Below, in pieces: positions 43,501-53,553 of a DNA stretch of 64,000 nucleotides. The DNA is from Stentor coeruleus (Eukaryota; Ciliophora; Heterotrichea; Heterotrichida; Stentoridae): positions 21,132-85,131 of the forward strand of contig MPUH01000192.1 of assembly GCA_001970955.1 (NCBI GenBank), given 5' to 3'. Position 1 is the first letter of the stretch; each line of letters opens with the position of its first letter. A model generated the notes under the pieces. That model did no database searches and was not told the DNA's origin. It saw only the letters and a list, made by a program, of their open reading frames with translations. The position numbers and the translations under genes were made by a program.

Positions 43501-46407
43501 TAAAATTTTTATCTGGTAATTTTCTGGCATTAGTATACAAGACTTAGCATCTGAAATCATTTTATAATTAAAAGTTACACTTGAATTAAATGGTGATAAA
43601 AAAGTTAAACCTTTTACATATATCCTCATGTTACTCATAAAAAAACATGATTCTATGTTTTGTCTTATGTTTTCTGAATAAGAAATGAGTAATAAACAAT
43701 TATAGGAAAGATAGTCTTTTATTGGGACTGAAATATCTATGAATATATTTTGATAATCATCGCTAAAAGTTGCAGAAATATCATTTTCTTCTATATAATT
43801 CATGCATTCTGTACAATTACCATTATTGTTGATAAATCCTTCATTACATGAACACTCACCAGTTAAGTTATTAAAACTTCTATTCTTTTTACATTCACAT
43901 CCAAAATCTCCTAACTCAGCGCCATTAACACAACTAGAGCATTTAAGATTATTATCAAGTCCTCCACATATTATATCAAATGTGTTTATTTCAATTGTTA
44001 ATGGAAGTAGTAATGGTGATGAAACATTAGTCACTATTTGTAGTAATGCTTTATCGAAATTGTCAGATGGTAATATAAAATCTACTATTCCTATAGTAGT
44101 GTTTTTAAAAGTTATTATATCAGAGTTTATATTTGCTAGTGATTTGATAAAAACAGATGCTGGATTTTTGTATAGTTTGAGATCAAAACCATAGAGTTCT
44201 ACATGCAAATTTATTTTTTCTCCTTTTTTCACTACGAAATTGTTATTGTTAACAGTCATTTTAATAACACTTTGACTATAAATTACATTGAAAATCTTAG
44301 ATAGTACTAAATTAATAGCAAAATTGCTAAAAAATGAAATCTCATAGGTACCTTGTGAAAGAATATAAATATCAGTAATTTTAGCAACTCCTTCATTTGT
44401 GATTTTACAAATTCCATTAGTTATATTCGCAAAATGTACAATTAATAATGTCAAATCACAACTTGGGAACATCAAAGGAATAGTTAATTTACTATCTTGA
44501 TATAAAATAGCTTCTATTGAAAATGATTCATCTGTATTGCTTGGCTATATAATTCTTACATATTCTGTTAAAGGTACAATTTTCATATATCCTTTAGCAT
44601 TTAATTTGAATACTCTTTCAAATATTTGGTCGCCCATAACTTTAAACTTTGTTTCTCCTAAACGAGTTAAAGTTAAATTCTTAAATGTTGCCATTCCCAT
44701 AATAGTATTTTCACAACCTAAAAGTAAAAATTCATTTTCTTTTTCAATGAACAAGAATATTTTAACGCTTTTATCCTTGTAAAAAGCATAACTTTGATTA
44801 TCTCTATAAACATTTATATAAAGTATTATTGGCACATTGATTTCAGATTCGTAATTGTGAATTTTTTTAGTTGGTATCATTTCTTCAGCATATAAATAGG
44901 AATTTATTGGCAATGAAGGTGTAAATTGGTTGTTATACTTGATAAAAACATTAAAAGTTCCCGGATTCGATATTATAAGTCCTGTTATTATAAGGCTTTC
45001 TCCTGTTATTTGAGTATACTTGCCAATATAAATTTCATCTGGGATTATGTAAATATAAAAACTAAAGTTTAAAGTTGGGGGTCTTAATGTTAAGTTTTGA
45101 TCTAGAAACCAATCAATTGAAATGTTAAATGGAGATATGGTATCAATTATCTAAATAAATATTACAGATGGAGTGGCTATTTGAAGCCAGGGTGATATAT
45201 TTAAATTTCCTAAATACCCTGTAAATTCTTCAGTCGTAGCTATTATAGTGAATATTCCAGGAAGCTTGAAGGTTAAATTGTTAAAAGTAGCAACACCGTT
45301 AACTGTATAATTAGTTAGATTTCCAGTAATGACATCATTAAGTTTAACAAGTAAGGACGTTTGATTATATTTAAACATTCCATAATACACTGTAACTTGA
45401 ATAGAAAATATATCATTGGTTTTATTAGGCTAAATAAACCATACATATTTTGTTACAATCTGTATAGCTAAAGATAATTCATCAACATGAAATTCCTCAG
45501 AATATCCAGGCTTTACATTATCTGATTTTGCCATAAGCATAAAATTTCCTTTGTTCAGCAATTTGAGATTAGGAAATTCTAACACACCACTAGTAATTGT
45601 CCCATTTACAACCCCTTCAATACTTCCTTCACAATTAAATAAAATTTCAATAAAAAACTCATTCCCAGTATCAAGATTTGTCATTTCTGGATCATTATAA
45701 ACTTTAACAACCGCATCAACACTTTGCTTCAAATAAAACTCCTAATTATAATTTACTTTTCCACCACTTTTTTCAATTTTTAAATACTTGTTATCTAGCC
45801 CTAAAACATTGATTTCGAAATAAATTGTATAATAATTATTGCATGATGATATAAGTCTTTTAAGTCCAATTTCATTAAAAGTGATATAAAAAAAAGTTTT
45901 CCCATCTGTATTTTTTAATGTAGTTATCCCTGAGACTTGAGCTCCAGAAATTTCTTTCAAAGTATAAGAAGTGTAACCCATTAAGTCTCCCCCATATCCC
46001 CAATGTGTTTCCATATCGACTCTAAATAGCTGCTTTGATGTTGTAGCTGAGGCAACAGCATATGTAGGATAGCAGTCATCATAAGTAATATTCACTAATT
46101 CTGATATTGTATCTGTATATCCAGGAGATGCTGCTATGATTTTATATTCTCCTTTACACCATAAAGATATTGAGAAAAGACATGAGCCATGGTTTATGTT
46201 TATGTTCCAATTACTGCTTTCTATTGTCCCACTTGGATTTAAGTAAAGGTAAATTTGAACATTTGAGATATCTACAACAGTGTCGTCGTTGTCAACGATG
46301 TAAATGCTTCCTTTTACGCTGTTTTGGTGTACTTCTTTGATGGCAATTTTCAAATTATTTGCTGAAGATAAGGCTATGGCTAAAACGCAAATAAGTAAAA
46401 GTTTCAT
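40516..46407 (-). CDS. Large REJ-type multi-pass membrane protein
   Basis: Exons complement(join(40516..44544, 44560..45150, 45166..45429, 45445..45741, 45757..46407)), four 15-nt phase-0 introns all ending TAG, give 1943 residues. A signal peptide (MKLLLICVLAIALSSA) starts it. Several beta-sandwich repeats with NLT-type glycosylation sites follow, sharing the pattern GxxTFxNLxxxxxGxF. A Cys-rich EGF-like stretch (CSSCVNGAELGDFGCECKK) comes before REJ-type repeats (for example IIYTWKYISDYPLNFS). The C-terminus has about six membrane segments (FVTIGTILSIGLPLICALWL and later). REJ proteins such as polycystin-1 relatives act as cell-surface receptors; ligand unknown. Pieces listed separately by frame are one gene once introns are removed. 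Confidence 0.85.
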
Positions 46408-47307
46408 CTTTATATATAAATTTGGTTAGGGTTAGAAACTTAGAATTATAGTATAATTTTCAGATAAACTCTTATAAAATCAGATAATAATTATATAAAT
46501 AGATATGCCTGAAAATAAAGAAATTATTCTGATGTTTTCCAGATGTAAGCATTTAATATATAGGGTTATGCAATTTAGTGAATTTTATGATGAAAAATAA
46601 GAGACTTTATCAATTTATATAACACATTATTTTGCGGCATATGATCTTAATTGTATATGAAGAAAGAATCAAAATTAGCCTAAATAACTTTGAACATAAT
46701 CTCTACAATTATTTACCCAAATGCTTTCTAAGTTTTTTTTATGTAATGGATAAGATTTACCTGTTGAAATTCATGCCCATTTATTCATAATATCTACTGT
46801 GGTTATATATGCACATTAGGGTTATCAGCACCTACATACAAAAGCATGCTATTTTCGAAAGAAGCTTTAAAATTTCCTATCTTTATCATTGAACTAGTAT
46901 CCTATTTACTGATAATTTTAGCATTTACTACCTCCAAAATATTGATGCATTACTTAAAACATAAATCACATTCTAAAACCAATAAAACACTTACCCAATA
47001 TCATCAATCAACCTTTTTCTAACAACCTACATCTACAATATTTAATAAATTATACAATCTTTAAATCTTCTAAAATAATGACCTTAAATCTTACAAATAT
47101 AAAGCCACTACAAACCCAGTTCTCTTCTCTAAACCCTAAAATCCTCCATCCTTCGAAGCTTTAGCACATTTCAGCATATTTCCAGTAGTCTCTATTTTCT
47201 CAGGTCTAATTAAATAAATTTCCCCACGCTCTATTTTGTATTGAATACTTACTAGTTTTTTGATTTAAGTTAAGGTAAAAGGGTTTTATTTAAAAAAAAA
47301 AGTTCTC
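46408..47307. other. Spacer with two coding-like islands
   Basis: Between the REJ gene start and the RING gene end. On the minus strand 46678..46889 reads as broken coding sequence (MIKIGNFKASFENSML, later TGKSYPLHKKNLESIWVNNC) with stops and a frameshift, and 47136..47255 stays open for 39 codons (RGEIYLIRPEKIETTGNM). Both could be relics; neither is a functional gene as it stands. The remainder is AC-rich to the right. Confidence 0.3.
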
Positions 47308-48498
47308 TTAGTCTCGATCTGTGATGAATTCTGTAGCTAAAATTGCTTTGTTTTCACGTTTGCTTATTTTTAATACGCTTTTGATTTTCATCCGGCATAT
47401 ATGGCAATCTTTTTCTTCTTTTAGTAATTTCACAGCACAATCGTAGCATATTCCTGAGTGTCCACAAGGTGTGATCATCCCATCACAGTCATTTCCATAG
47501 CAAATAATACAATCTTTAATTGAACTTGAGCTACTATTTTTAGCTTGGTCTTCTTCTTGGGGTTTACCTTGTTTTTGTTTAGTTATTTTATAAAAAGTTG
47601 ATGATATTTTAGATATAAGCAAAGATATATGCGTACTATGAAGATTTTTCTGTCCTTGAACTTGATTCCCTAACCCCGATTCAGGTTCAGTACCAAATAT
47701 ATTAAAAATCCATTCTCTAAATATTTTTTACAATAACTTTGTAAAAACAATCAGAATCGATAAGGTCATTAGAACTAAAAAGCTTCCGAAAATTATACAA
47801 ACTTTAACTAAGAACTGGACATCTTTTTCATCATAGAAACTAGAAAACCCAGTCAAAAAAATGCTGAATGTAAGACAAGTGCCGAAAATATTTCCAAAAA
47901 AGCATAACGGGCATAAAATATTTATCCGATCCCTGAACCAAAGTATAATTAAAATGAAAATATATAAAAAAGAAGCTAATGATACAATTGCTGTCAATAA
48001 CCATAATGGCCATATCAAGAAAATACAAGGCCAATTTATGACATTTTCAAGTCTTAAAGACAAGCATATAAAAGATACAGTACAGCACCATTGGAACATT
48101 ATTTTGAAAATATGAACGCAAATAGCATAGTTTGAAGGGTTTTTATATGAGACTAAAGCTAGCATAAGACTAGATATATAAAGAGGAATCCCAGAGTATA
48201 TTAATTTGATATAGTTGAAGTAAGAAAAGATTAGGAAAATGATGAAAAGGATTTCTAAAATGGAATCAGCAAGGATGAGATATTGAAAACAGCAGGTTTT
48301 TAGTTGTCTAATGGTTTTGTATATCCCAATAAGGTTTTGGAATAATATTAAGCTGAGAGGTGCGATAAGGGTATAGCCAAGTAAGCACCATAAGATTAAG
48401 TAAAAAGTGCATAGAGAGTAGATCACACCTGAAAAAATCACATTTTTCATAGAGTATTTGATCCAAGTCAGATTTATGTCTGTATGTTCACTTTCCAT
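47308..48498 (-). CDS. TMEM185-like membrane protein with C-terminal RING finger
   Basis: Exons complement(join(47308..47716, 47732..48498)) around a 15-nt phase-2 intron (GTAAAAAATATTTAG) give 391 residues. About seven or eight hydrophobic segments fill 20-255 (for example GVIYSLCTFYLILWCLLGY). After a linker, a RING of the C3HC4 type lies near 325-365: CIICYGNDCDGMITPCGHSG then CYDCAVKLLKEEKDCHICR. Plants have the same TMEM185/fragile-X-F-like plus RING order. A membrane-bound ubiquitin ligase is inferred. Without the splice the two halves look like separate genes. Confidence 0.85.
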
Positions 48499-48864
48499 AT
48501 ATTTATTAAATGTGATGCAAATAGGCTGCTTATGTCATTAAAACTTTAATAAACATTTTAAAGTTGTTATGTGTTTTTTCCTATATAAAAAGATGTTTTC
48601 TCCAAATTTCATAAATACTTTATAGCGAACTCTCATAATCATATTTTTTCCTTCAAATAATATAGTTTTTATAACATTTTATCACTGTCACAATTTTCCC
48701 ATTATAAATTAACAACTAATAAATTCTTTTTAATCTTCAATACTAACCCTAAAAACCTAAAAATCGATTAAACTTTAAGTCAAAAACAAAATACCCTCCT
48801 AAGACAAATTAAAAAACTTTTACCCAAAAATTTAGTATGAAAATTAAACCATATACTAATAAAA
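48499..48864. other. Intergenic, no gene seen
   Basis: Divergent spacer, GT-leaning left and AC-rich right, A/T-rich. Nothing recognised. Confidence 0.6.
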
Positions 48865-50325
48865 ATGCTTCTAGCAGCATGTGAGCAAGGAGACATTGAA
48901 CAAATACAAAACTTAATATCCAATGAACCTTTAGAATCAAGGAATTCTCAAGGTTATACCGCATTTGCCATAGCAGCAAAAAGTGGTCATCTTGAATCAT
49001 TAGAAATTTTAGCTAAATCCGGGGCTAATATCAACACAACAAATGATGTAATTTTTAATCAGTAGGCAGGGCAAACACCTTTATTCTTAGCATGTTGGAC
49101 CAATAAAGAACCTACAGTAAAAAAACTTCTTGAACTAAAATGCGATGTAAATGCAGCTGATAGACGAGGATGGACACCTTTGACTATAGCTGTTTATCAG
49201 AACTATGAAAATATTGTAAATTTGCTTATATCTTATGGTTGTGATATAGAAAAAAAAGATTGCGTAAAAGATATTTAGTTTAATAAACAAGCTATAGACA
49301 GAGCAAAAACTATAAAAATGATTGAACTTTTAAAAGGAGCTATTTCGAAAAATAGAAAAGCTCGTTCGAAATCAACACCAAGGTCAGTAAAAGTTACACC
49401 TAATGCTACACCAAGTACTACACCTAGGACAGATAATAATTCTAATATCCCAAGATGTAATTCTTTTGAGAATAGGTCGGCTACCCCACAGTCATCAATT
49501 AGAACAGTGAATTCTCCAAAATCCCTTAGTATGAATTACAGAAAAAATATAAGAGACAAAATAGATAAGAAAATCAAAGACCGGTTCATCAACGAAAAAG
49601 CATTTTTATTCACCAACACTGATACAGTATTTAAAGACACTATATTAGAAGAACTAAGCTTAAAAACTGATGAACTAAAAGTCGGAATTAGGGACATGAT
49701 CGAAAGCAAACTCAAAGATATGAACCTCAAATTAAAAGAATACATGAAGAAATCTACTGAAACCATAAAAAAAATCCCTGCAGCAATCACAGGAATAAAA
49801 CCTCAAGACCCTTCACCTCGTAAAGAAAAATCTTCTATATCCTATATAGAACTAAGAGATTCTCGTGATTTCAAAGACTCAAAAGATTATTCAACATTCC
49901 CATCAGCCCGTGAAGAAAAATCAGGTGGGCTTATTGAGCTTATGCTTGATAATTACTCAACAATTCAAAATAAAGTTTCTAATAATATAGAAAAAAGCAT
50001 AGAAAGTTTGACTATAAAGGAAATTGATAAGATATTTCAGCCTATAAAAAACGAAATTATGAAAGGAATACAAATTTCTCTTGATGCTATGTATGCAAAA
50101 ACTAATACTTTTTGTAAGAATGGGATTAGGATTATGGTTGCTAGTCCTACAAGATCGGAAAGAGTAATAAAAGGGTATTTGAAATCTTCGGCTAGTGTGC
50201 AGTCTGCAAGAAGTAGTAGGTCAGTACCTAAGAGTCAATTGGGTCCTCAAGTTAATATTTCTATGACGTTGCAAGAATATTTGAAAGCAGCTGAAGATAG
50301 TAAGAAAAATAATATTTATAATTAA
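48865..50325 (+). CDS. Ankyrin-repeat protein with long disordered/helical tail
   Basis: Exons join(48865..49047, 49066..49263, 49279..50325) give 475 residues. Ankyrin repeats occupy about 1-140 (GYTAFAIAAKSGHLESLEIL, AGQTPLFLACWTNKEPTVKK, GWTPLTIAVYQNYENIVNLL). The second intron is the usual 15 nt (GTAAAAGATATTTAG). The first must be 18 nt (GTAATTTTTAATCAGTAG); splicing at the earlier CAG would meet TAG at once. The tail has a Ser/Thr/Pro stretch, then helices and another Ser-rich segment. No enzyme domain seen; an adaptor is likely. Confidence 0.85.
49048..49065 (+). other. 18-nt intron with a nested 15-nt acceptor
   Basis: GTAATTTTTAATCAGTAG. The first 15 nt are a normal intron ending CAG, followed directly by an in-frame TAG stop. 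Use of the TAG as acceptor instead gives the ankyrin sequence NTTND-AGQTPLFLA. Very similar in build to the intron at 27455..27474. Confidence 0.65.
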
Positions 50326-50515
50326 ATTACGTATTTCTAAGGTTTTTGGCTAAGTTAATATTTTTTTATGCTAAAAATCAAAAACTATCAATATTTTACT
50401 ATAATACCAATATTTATATTCAGGTATAAAAAAAAAACATAAATATTCTCTAAACCATAACCTAAAATTCCCAACTGCCAAAATTATAAAAATTAATCTT
50501 ATCCCCAACCTTAAA

Positions 50516-51517
50516 CTAGTTCTTCACACCGATTTTCTTCTCTTCTCCCGTGTGGAGTATTTTCTCACTAGTCTTAACCATTTTCCCAAACGTATTAATT
50601 AACACCTTATAATTCAAGTCAATTACTTCCTTCTTCCTATGTGCCTCATCTTTTATCACACATACCGCGGCAAGTAAATGCCCAAAATATCTCATATACA
50701 AATGAAACCCATTATCAAAATCCATAATCGAGCAAGATTCACTATCAAAAGCTTCTTCAAAAACCTCTTCATTTTTCAAACTATATTACAATTACCCATA
50801 TAGCATAGATAACTCAATAGCAACATCAATAGCATCACAACATAATTCATAACTAAACAAATCAATAGGTCTTGAATCTGTACATACAAAAAGTTTACTA
50901 ACAACATCAATAATATAAACTTTATCAATCATCGAATTACATACAAAATTATCCAACAAATTCTGTGTTAAAGGTAGCAAAGGATGACATTTTTGTAATA
51001 TTTTCGATAGTTCTACATGTAAACTTAAGTCCATAATACTAGTCAAATGGATTTCAGCAGGAGGAACATTACGTTCGTTATTGTTAAGTTTTATAAGCTC
51101 AGAAATTTCGCTTAAAATAAGCATTTTAGACTCATCTGAAGAAAATACTTCCCCATCAAGTTTGTGTAGAAGGAGTTCAAAACTACAAAAAGGGTTCATT
51201 TCATAGATTTCGCTTTGTAAAGTTAAGAATTTCTCTATTGTTGTATTATAAGGTTCATCTTTAACATCAAGGACATATATCATGAAATGTGCATTTTGTA
51301 AGTGTTTTCTTTCTAAAGAGTTCATTTGGGAAATTTCGAAGTTCCCTGGGAAATCAAAAAAACAACAGCGGGTAAAGGTGTTGTTGTTAACATGATATTC
51401 TTCTATATGTGCTGTGCTTTCAAGAAAAAGGGTCTCGCTTGCAGTGAGTTTTTGAATGACAACTTTGAGGATTGATGATTTTCCTGACCTTTTATTGCCC
51501 AGGACGACTATATTCAT
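50516..51517 (-). CDS. RagC/D-like (Gtr2) small GTPase
   Basis: Exons complement(join(50516..50780, 50796..51517)) around a 15-nt phase-2 intron (GTAATTGTAATATAG) give 328 residues. GTPase motifs: G1 GNKRSGKS (7-14), the TLFLEST effector stretch, G3 DFPG (55-58) and G4 HKLD (118-121). HKxD in place of NKxD and FLEST mark Rag/Gtr GTPases; sequence around HKLDG favours the RagC/D branch. The C-terminal roadblock-like half continues past the intron. Rag heterodimers report amino-acid sufficiency to TORC1 at lysosome or vacuole. The RagA/B partner is not in the window. Start lies 23 bp from the end of the GPCR gene. Confidence 0.88.
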
Positions 51518-51540
51518 ATTTATATGTAAAAGTTACTTGA

Positions 51541-52413
51541 TTAGTGTATTAAAGAATTACTATCTTGACTATCAGATGGGATTCTAGAGTTGTTGATATT
51601 TTCATTAAGTAGACTTTCTTTAATTCCTCTTATAACAGTTTCGTTGTATCCATAAGCAATAGAGTTCATAAGCCCATATAATCCGTATACAAAATATGAT
51701 GTTGCGAGGAACCATATATCAACTTTAAAGCCTATAAAAGTTAAAATTCTCACACAGGTTAATGGCAAAAAGGATATGACCATGATTGCAGGATATGCGA
51801 AAATACGACGAATGAACTTGTCTTTAGTATTTTCATAATCAAGAATATCATTTTTTCTTAAATTTCTTGCTGTGCTTATATATAACAAGAAAATAATTAT
51901 GATAATAATCCATGCGGGTATATAAAAAACAAGGAGCTTCCATATTATCCCAATGCCGTCTTCTTTTATTGTACACCAACCCATACAAAAACCATAACTT
52001 GATGTTATGAAAGGAAGACCTGTTATAACTGCAGGAAGGATCATAGAACATATAAACCATCGGTTATGGTAGAATTCAATGTTATGATGTTTTTCTATAA
52101 GCATTTGCTTTAAAGACCAGGCTATTGATAATACCCATATAACTCCACCTAAGCTTGAATAAGCAAAAATATACCCTAAATATATACAAGTAGAACTTCT
52201 AATACTTTGTATATACACAGGGACTAATAAAGATAAGGATTTAAGGCTATCACAAATCGCTATATAAAAAACCAGTCTAAATATATATAAACGCAGCTGT
52301 GTGATGAATAGATACAGGAATATTATTAACATATTCCCAATTAAGCTTAATGAAGCAGAACTTGCTGATACTATGTATATGATTTTGTTATCTTCTTCAG
52401 ATAGAGCTTGCAT
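51541..52413 (-). CDS. Seven-transmembrane receptor, cAMP-receptor-like GPCR
   Basis: 290 residues with seven hydrophobic segments. Loop 2 has the arrangement SSLGGVIWVLSIAWSLKQML, and TM5 begins after CMGWCTIKEDGIGIIWKLL, an order resembling the Dictyostelium cAR/GCR1 receptor class. TM6-7 contain FAYPAIMVISFLPLTCVRIL and NSIAYGYNETVIRGI. The C-tail is short and Ser/Asn-rich (SRIPSDSQDSNSLIH), suitable for phosphorylation. Ligand unknown. Single exon. Confidence 0.8.
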   Translation of the reverse strand: MQALSEEDNKIIYIVSASSASLSLIGNMLIIFLYLFITQLRLYIFRLVFYIAICDSLKSLSLLVPVYIQSIRSSTCIYLGYIFAYSSLGGVIWVLSIAWSLKQMLIEKHHNIEFYHNRWFICSMILPAVITGLPFITSSYGFCMGWCTIKEDGIGIIWKLLVFYIPAWIIIIIIFLLYISTARNLRKNDILDYENTKDKFIRRIFAYPAIMVISFLPLTCVRILTFIGFKVDIWFLATSYFVYGLYGLMNSIAYGYNETVIRGIKESLLNENINNSRIPSDSQDSNSLIH

Positions 52414-52683
52414 TTTCTTTGATTTTATTAGTTGTTTAAGATTAATTATTTTTTTTTACCATTGTGTGGTTGATTGCATGATATAAATTAGCTAATTAGT
52501 TTAATGGTTTTGTTTAATGCTGGGTAAGTAAAATTAGTAAACGTAATTTTATATAAAAATTATGAAGGTGATACTAAAGATATTTTTAAAACTCTTGGTA
52601 TTTAAAGCTATTGAAAATCCAATATAATAAAATGTTTAAAGATAATAAAATACTATATATAACAGTTTGCAAGAAATCATAAT

Positions 52684-53526
52684 CTACTTAATTATTCCTA
52701 AAGAAGTCCTAACAGTATCCCTAAGTGCATTATCTAGCTGATAAACACTTCCAGAGTTATCAATAGCATAATCACTAAGCCTAATTTTTTCATCAACATG
52801 CATTTGATGGCATATCATTTTATAAGCTTCATTATCTGGAAGGAAATACTTTTCCTTAATCCTTCTTATCACTATTTCATCATCTCTCACATAAATACTT
52901 ATTATAGGACAGCACAAATACGTCAATATTTTGGTTTCAAACAGTAAAGGAGCCTGTACCATAACAACAGAATACCCTTTCAACTTAAAAATAATCACTT
53001 TCTTTAACACTTCCAATAAAATCCTCCAATGTACAATACTATTCAATTTCTTCTTAGAATCATCATCAGCAAATATCAAATCTCTTAATTCCTTTGTGTT
53101 TATTTTCCCATTGATTTCTAAAATACTATCTCCGAATATTTTTACTATTTGACGATGTGCTGGTTTCCCTGGTTTAAGAATTTCACGGCCAATTTCATCA
53201 CAATCTATAATCCCAATGTTCGGGTATATTTCACGGATGATTGATAAAGTTGTAGTTTTCCCTGATTTCTTTGTCCCTGTTAAGCCTACCATTTGAAGGC
53301 TTCGGCCAAATAGATTCGAAACAGCAAGACAGATACCAAATGCTATTTTTTTCCTTTTTGAACTTTTGTAATGCTTCAGGGTGAATACTTGACCTGCTAC
53401 TAATATTAAAAGGGAAAACCCTGGTAGGAATTTACTTGTTTTTTTAGACCTTTGTGTGTTGAGTCCACAGAAAAAAGATATTAAACTTAGGCCGATAGAT
53501 ATGCTGATGTCCATATATATTTTCAT
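52684..53526 (-). CDS. Dephospho-CoA kinase with membrane-anchoring N-terminus
   Basis: 280 residues. From about residue 79: VGLTGTKKSGKTTTLSII (Walker A), IIDCDEIGREIL, VVMVQAPLLFE and VRDDEIVIRRI, in the order of CoaE/DCAKD enzymes, which phosphorylate dephospho-CoA in the last step of coenzyme A synthesis. The first 78 residues are additional: hydrophobic stretches near 8-22, 36-49 and 61-75 suggest attachment to a membrane. Canonical bacterial CoaE lacks this part. Single exon. Confidence 0.9.
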   Translation of the reverse strand: MKIYMDISISIGLSLISFFCGLNTQRSKKTSKFLPGFSLLILVAGQVFTLKHYKSSKRKKIAFGICLAVSNLFGRSLQMVGLTGTKKSGKTTTLSIIREIYPNIGIIDCDEIGREILKPGKPAHRQIVKIFGDSILEINGKINTKELRDLIFADDDSKKKLNSIVHWRILLEVLKKVIIFKLKGYSVVMVQAPLLFETKILTYLCCPIISIYVRDDEIVIRRIKEKYFLPDNEAYKMICHQMHVDEKIRLSDYAIDNSGSVYQLDNALRDTVRTSLGIIK

Positions 53527-53553
53527 ATAATCGTATTGTTTAGATTATTATTA

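Noticed and set aside
40516-46407. Five separate minus-strand genes
   Set aside because: Each junction is a 15-nt GT...TAG phase-0 intron; a signal peptide occurs only in the first and the membrane part only in the last.
47240-47260. ATACTTAC-like stretch resembling the 5' end of U1 snRNA
   Set aside because: The sequence after it does not follow U1, and no Sm site or stem-loop was found.
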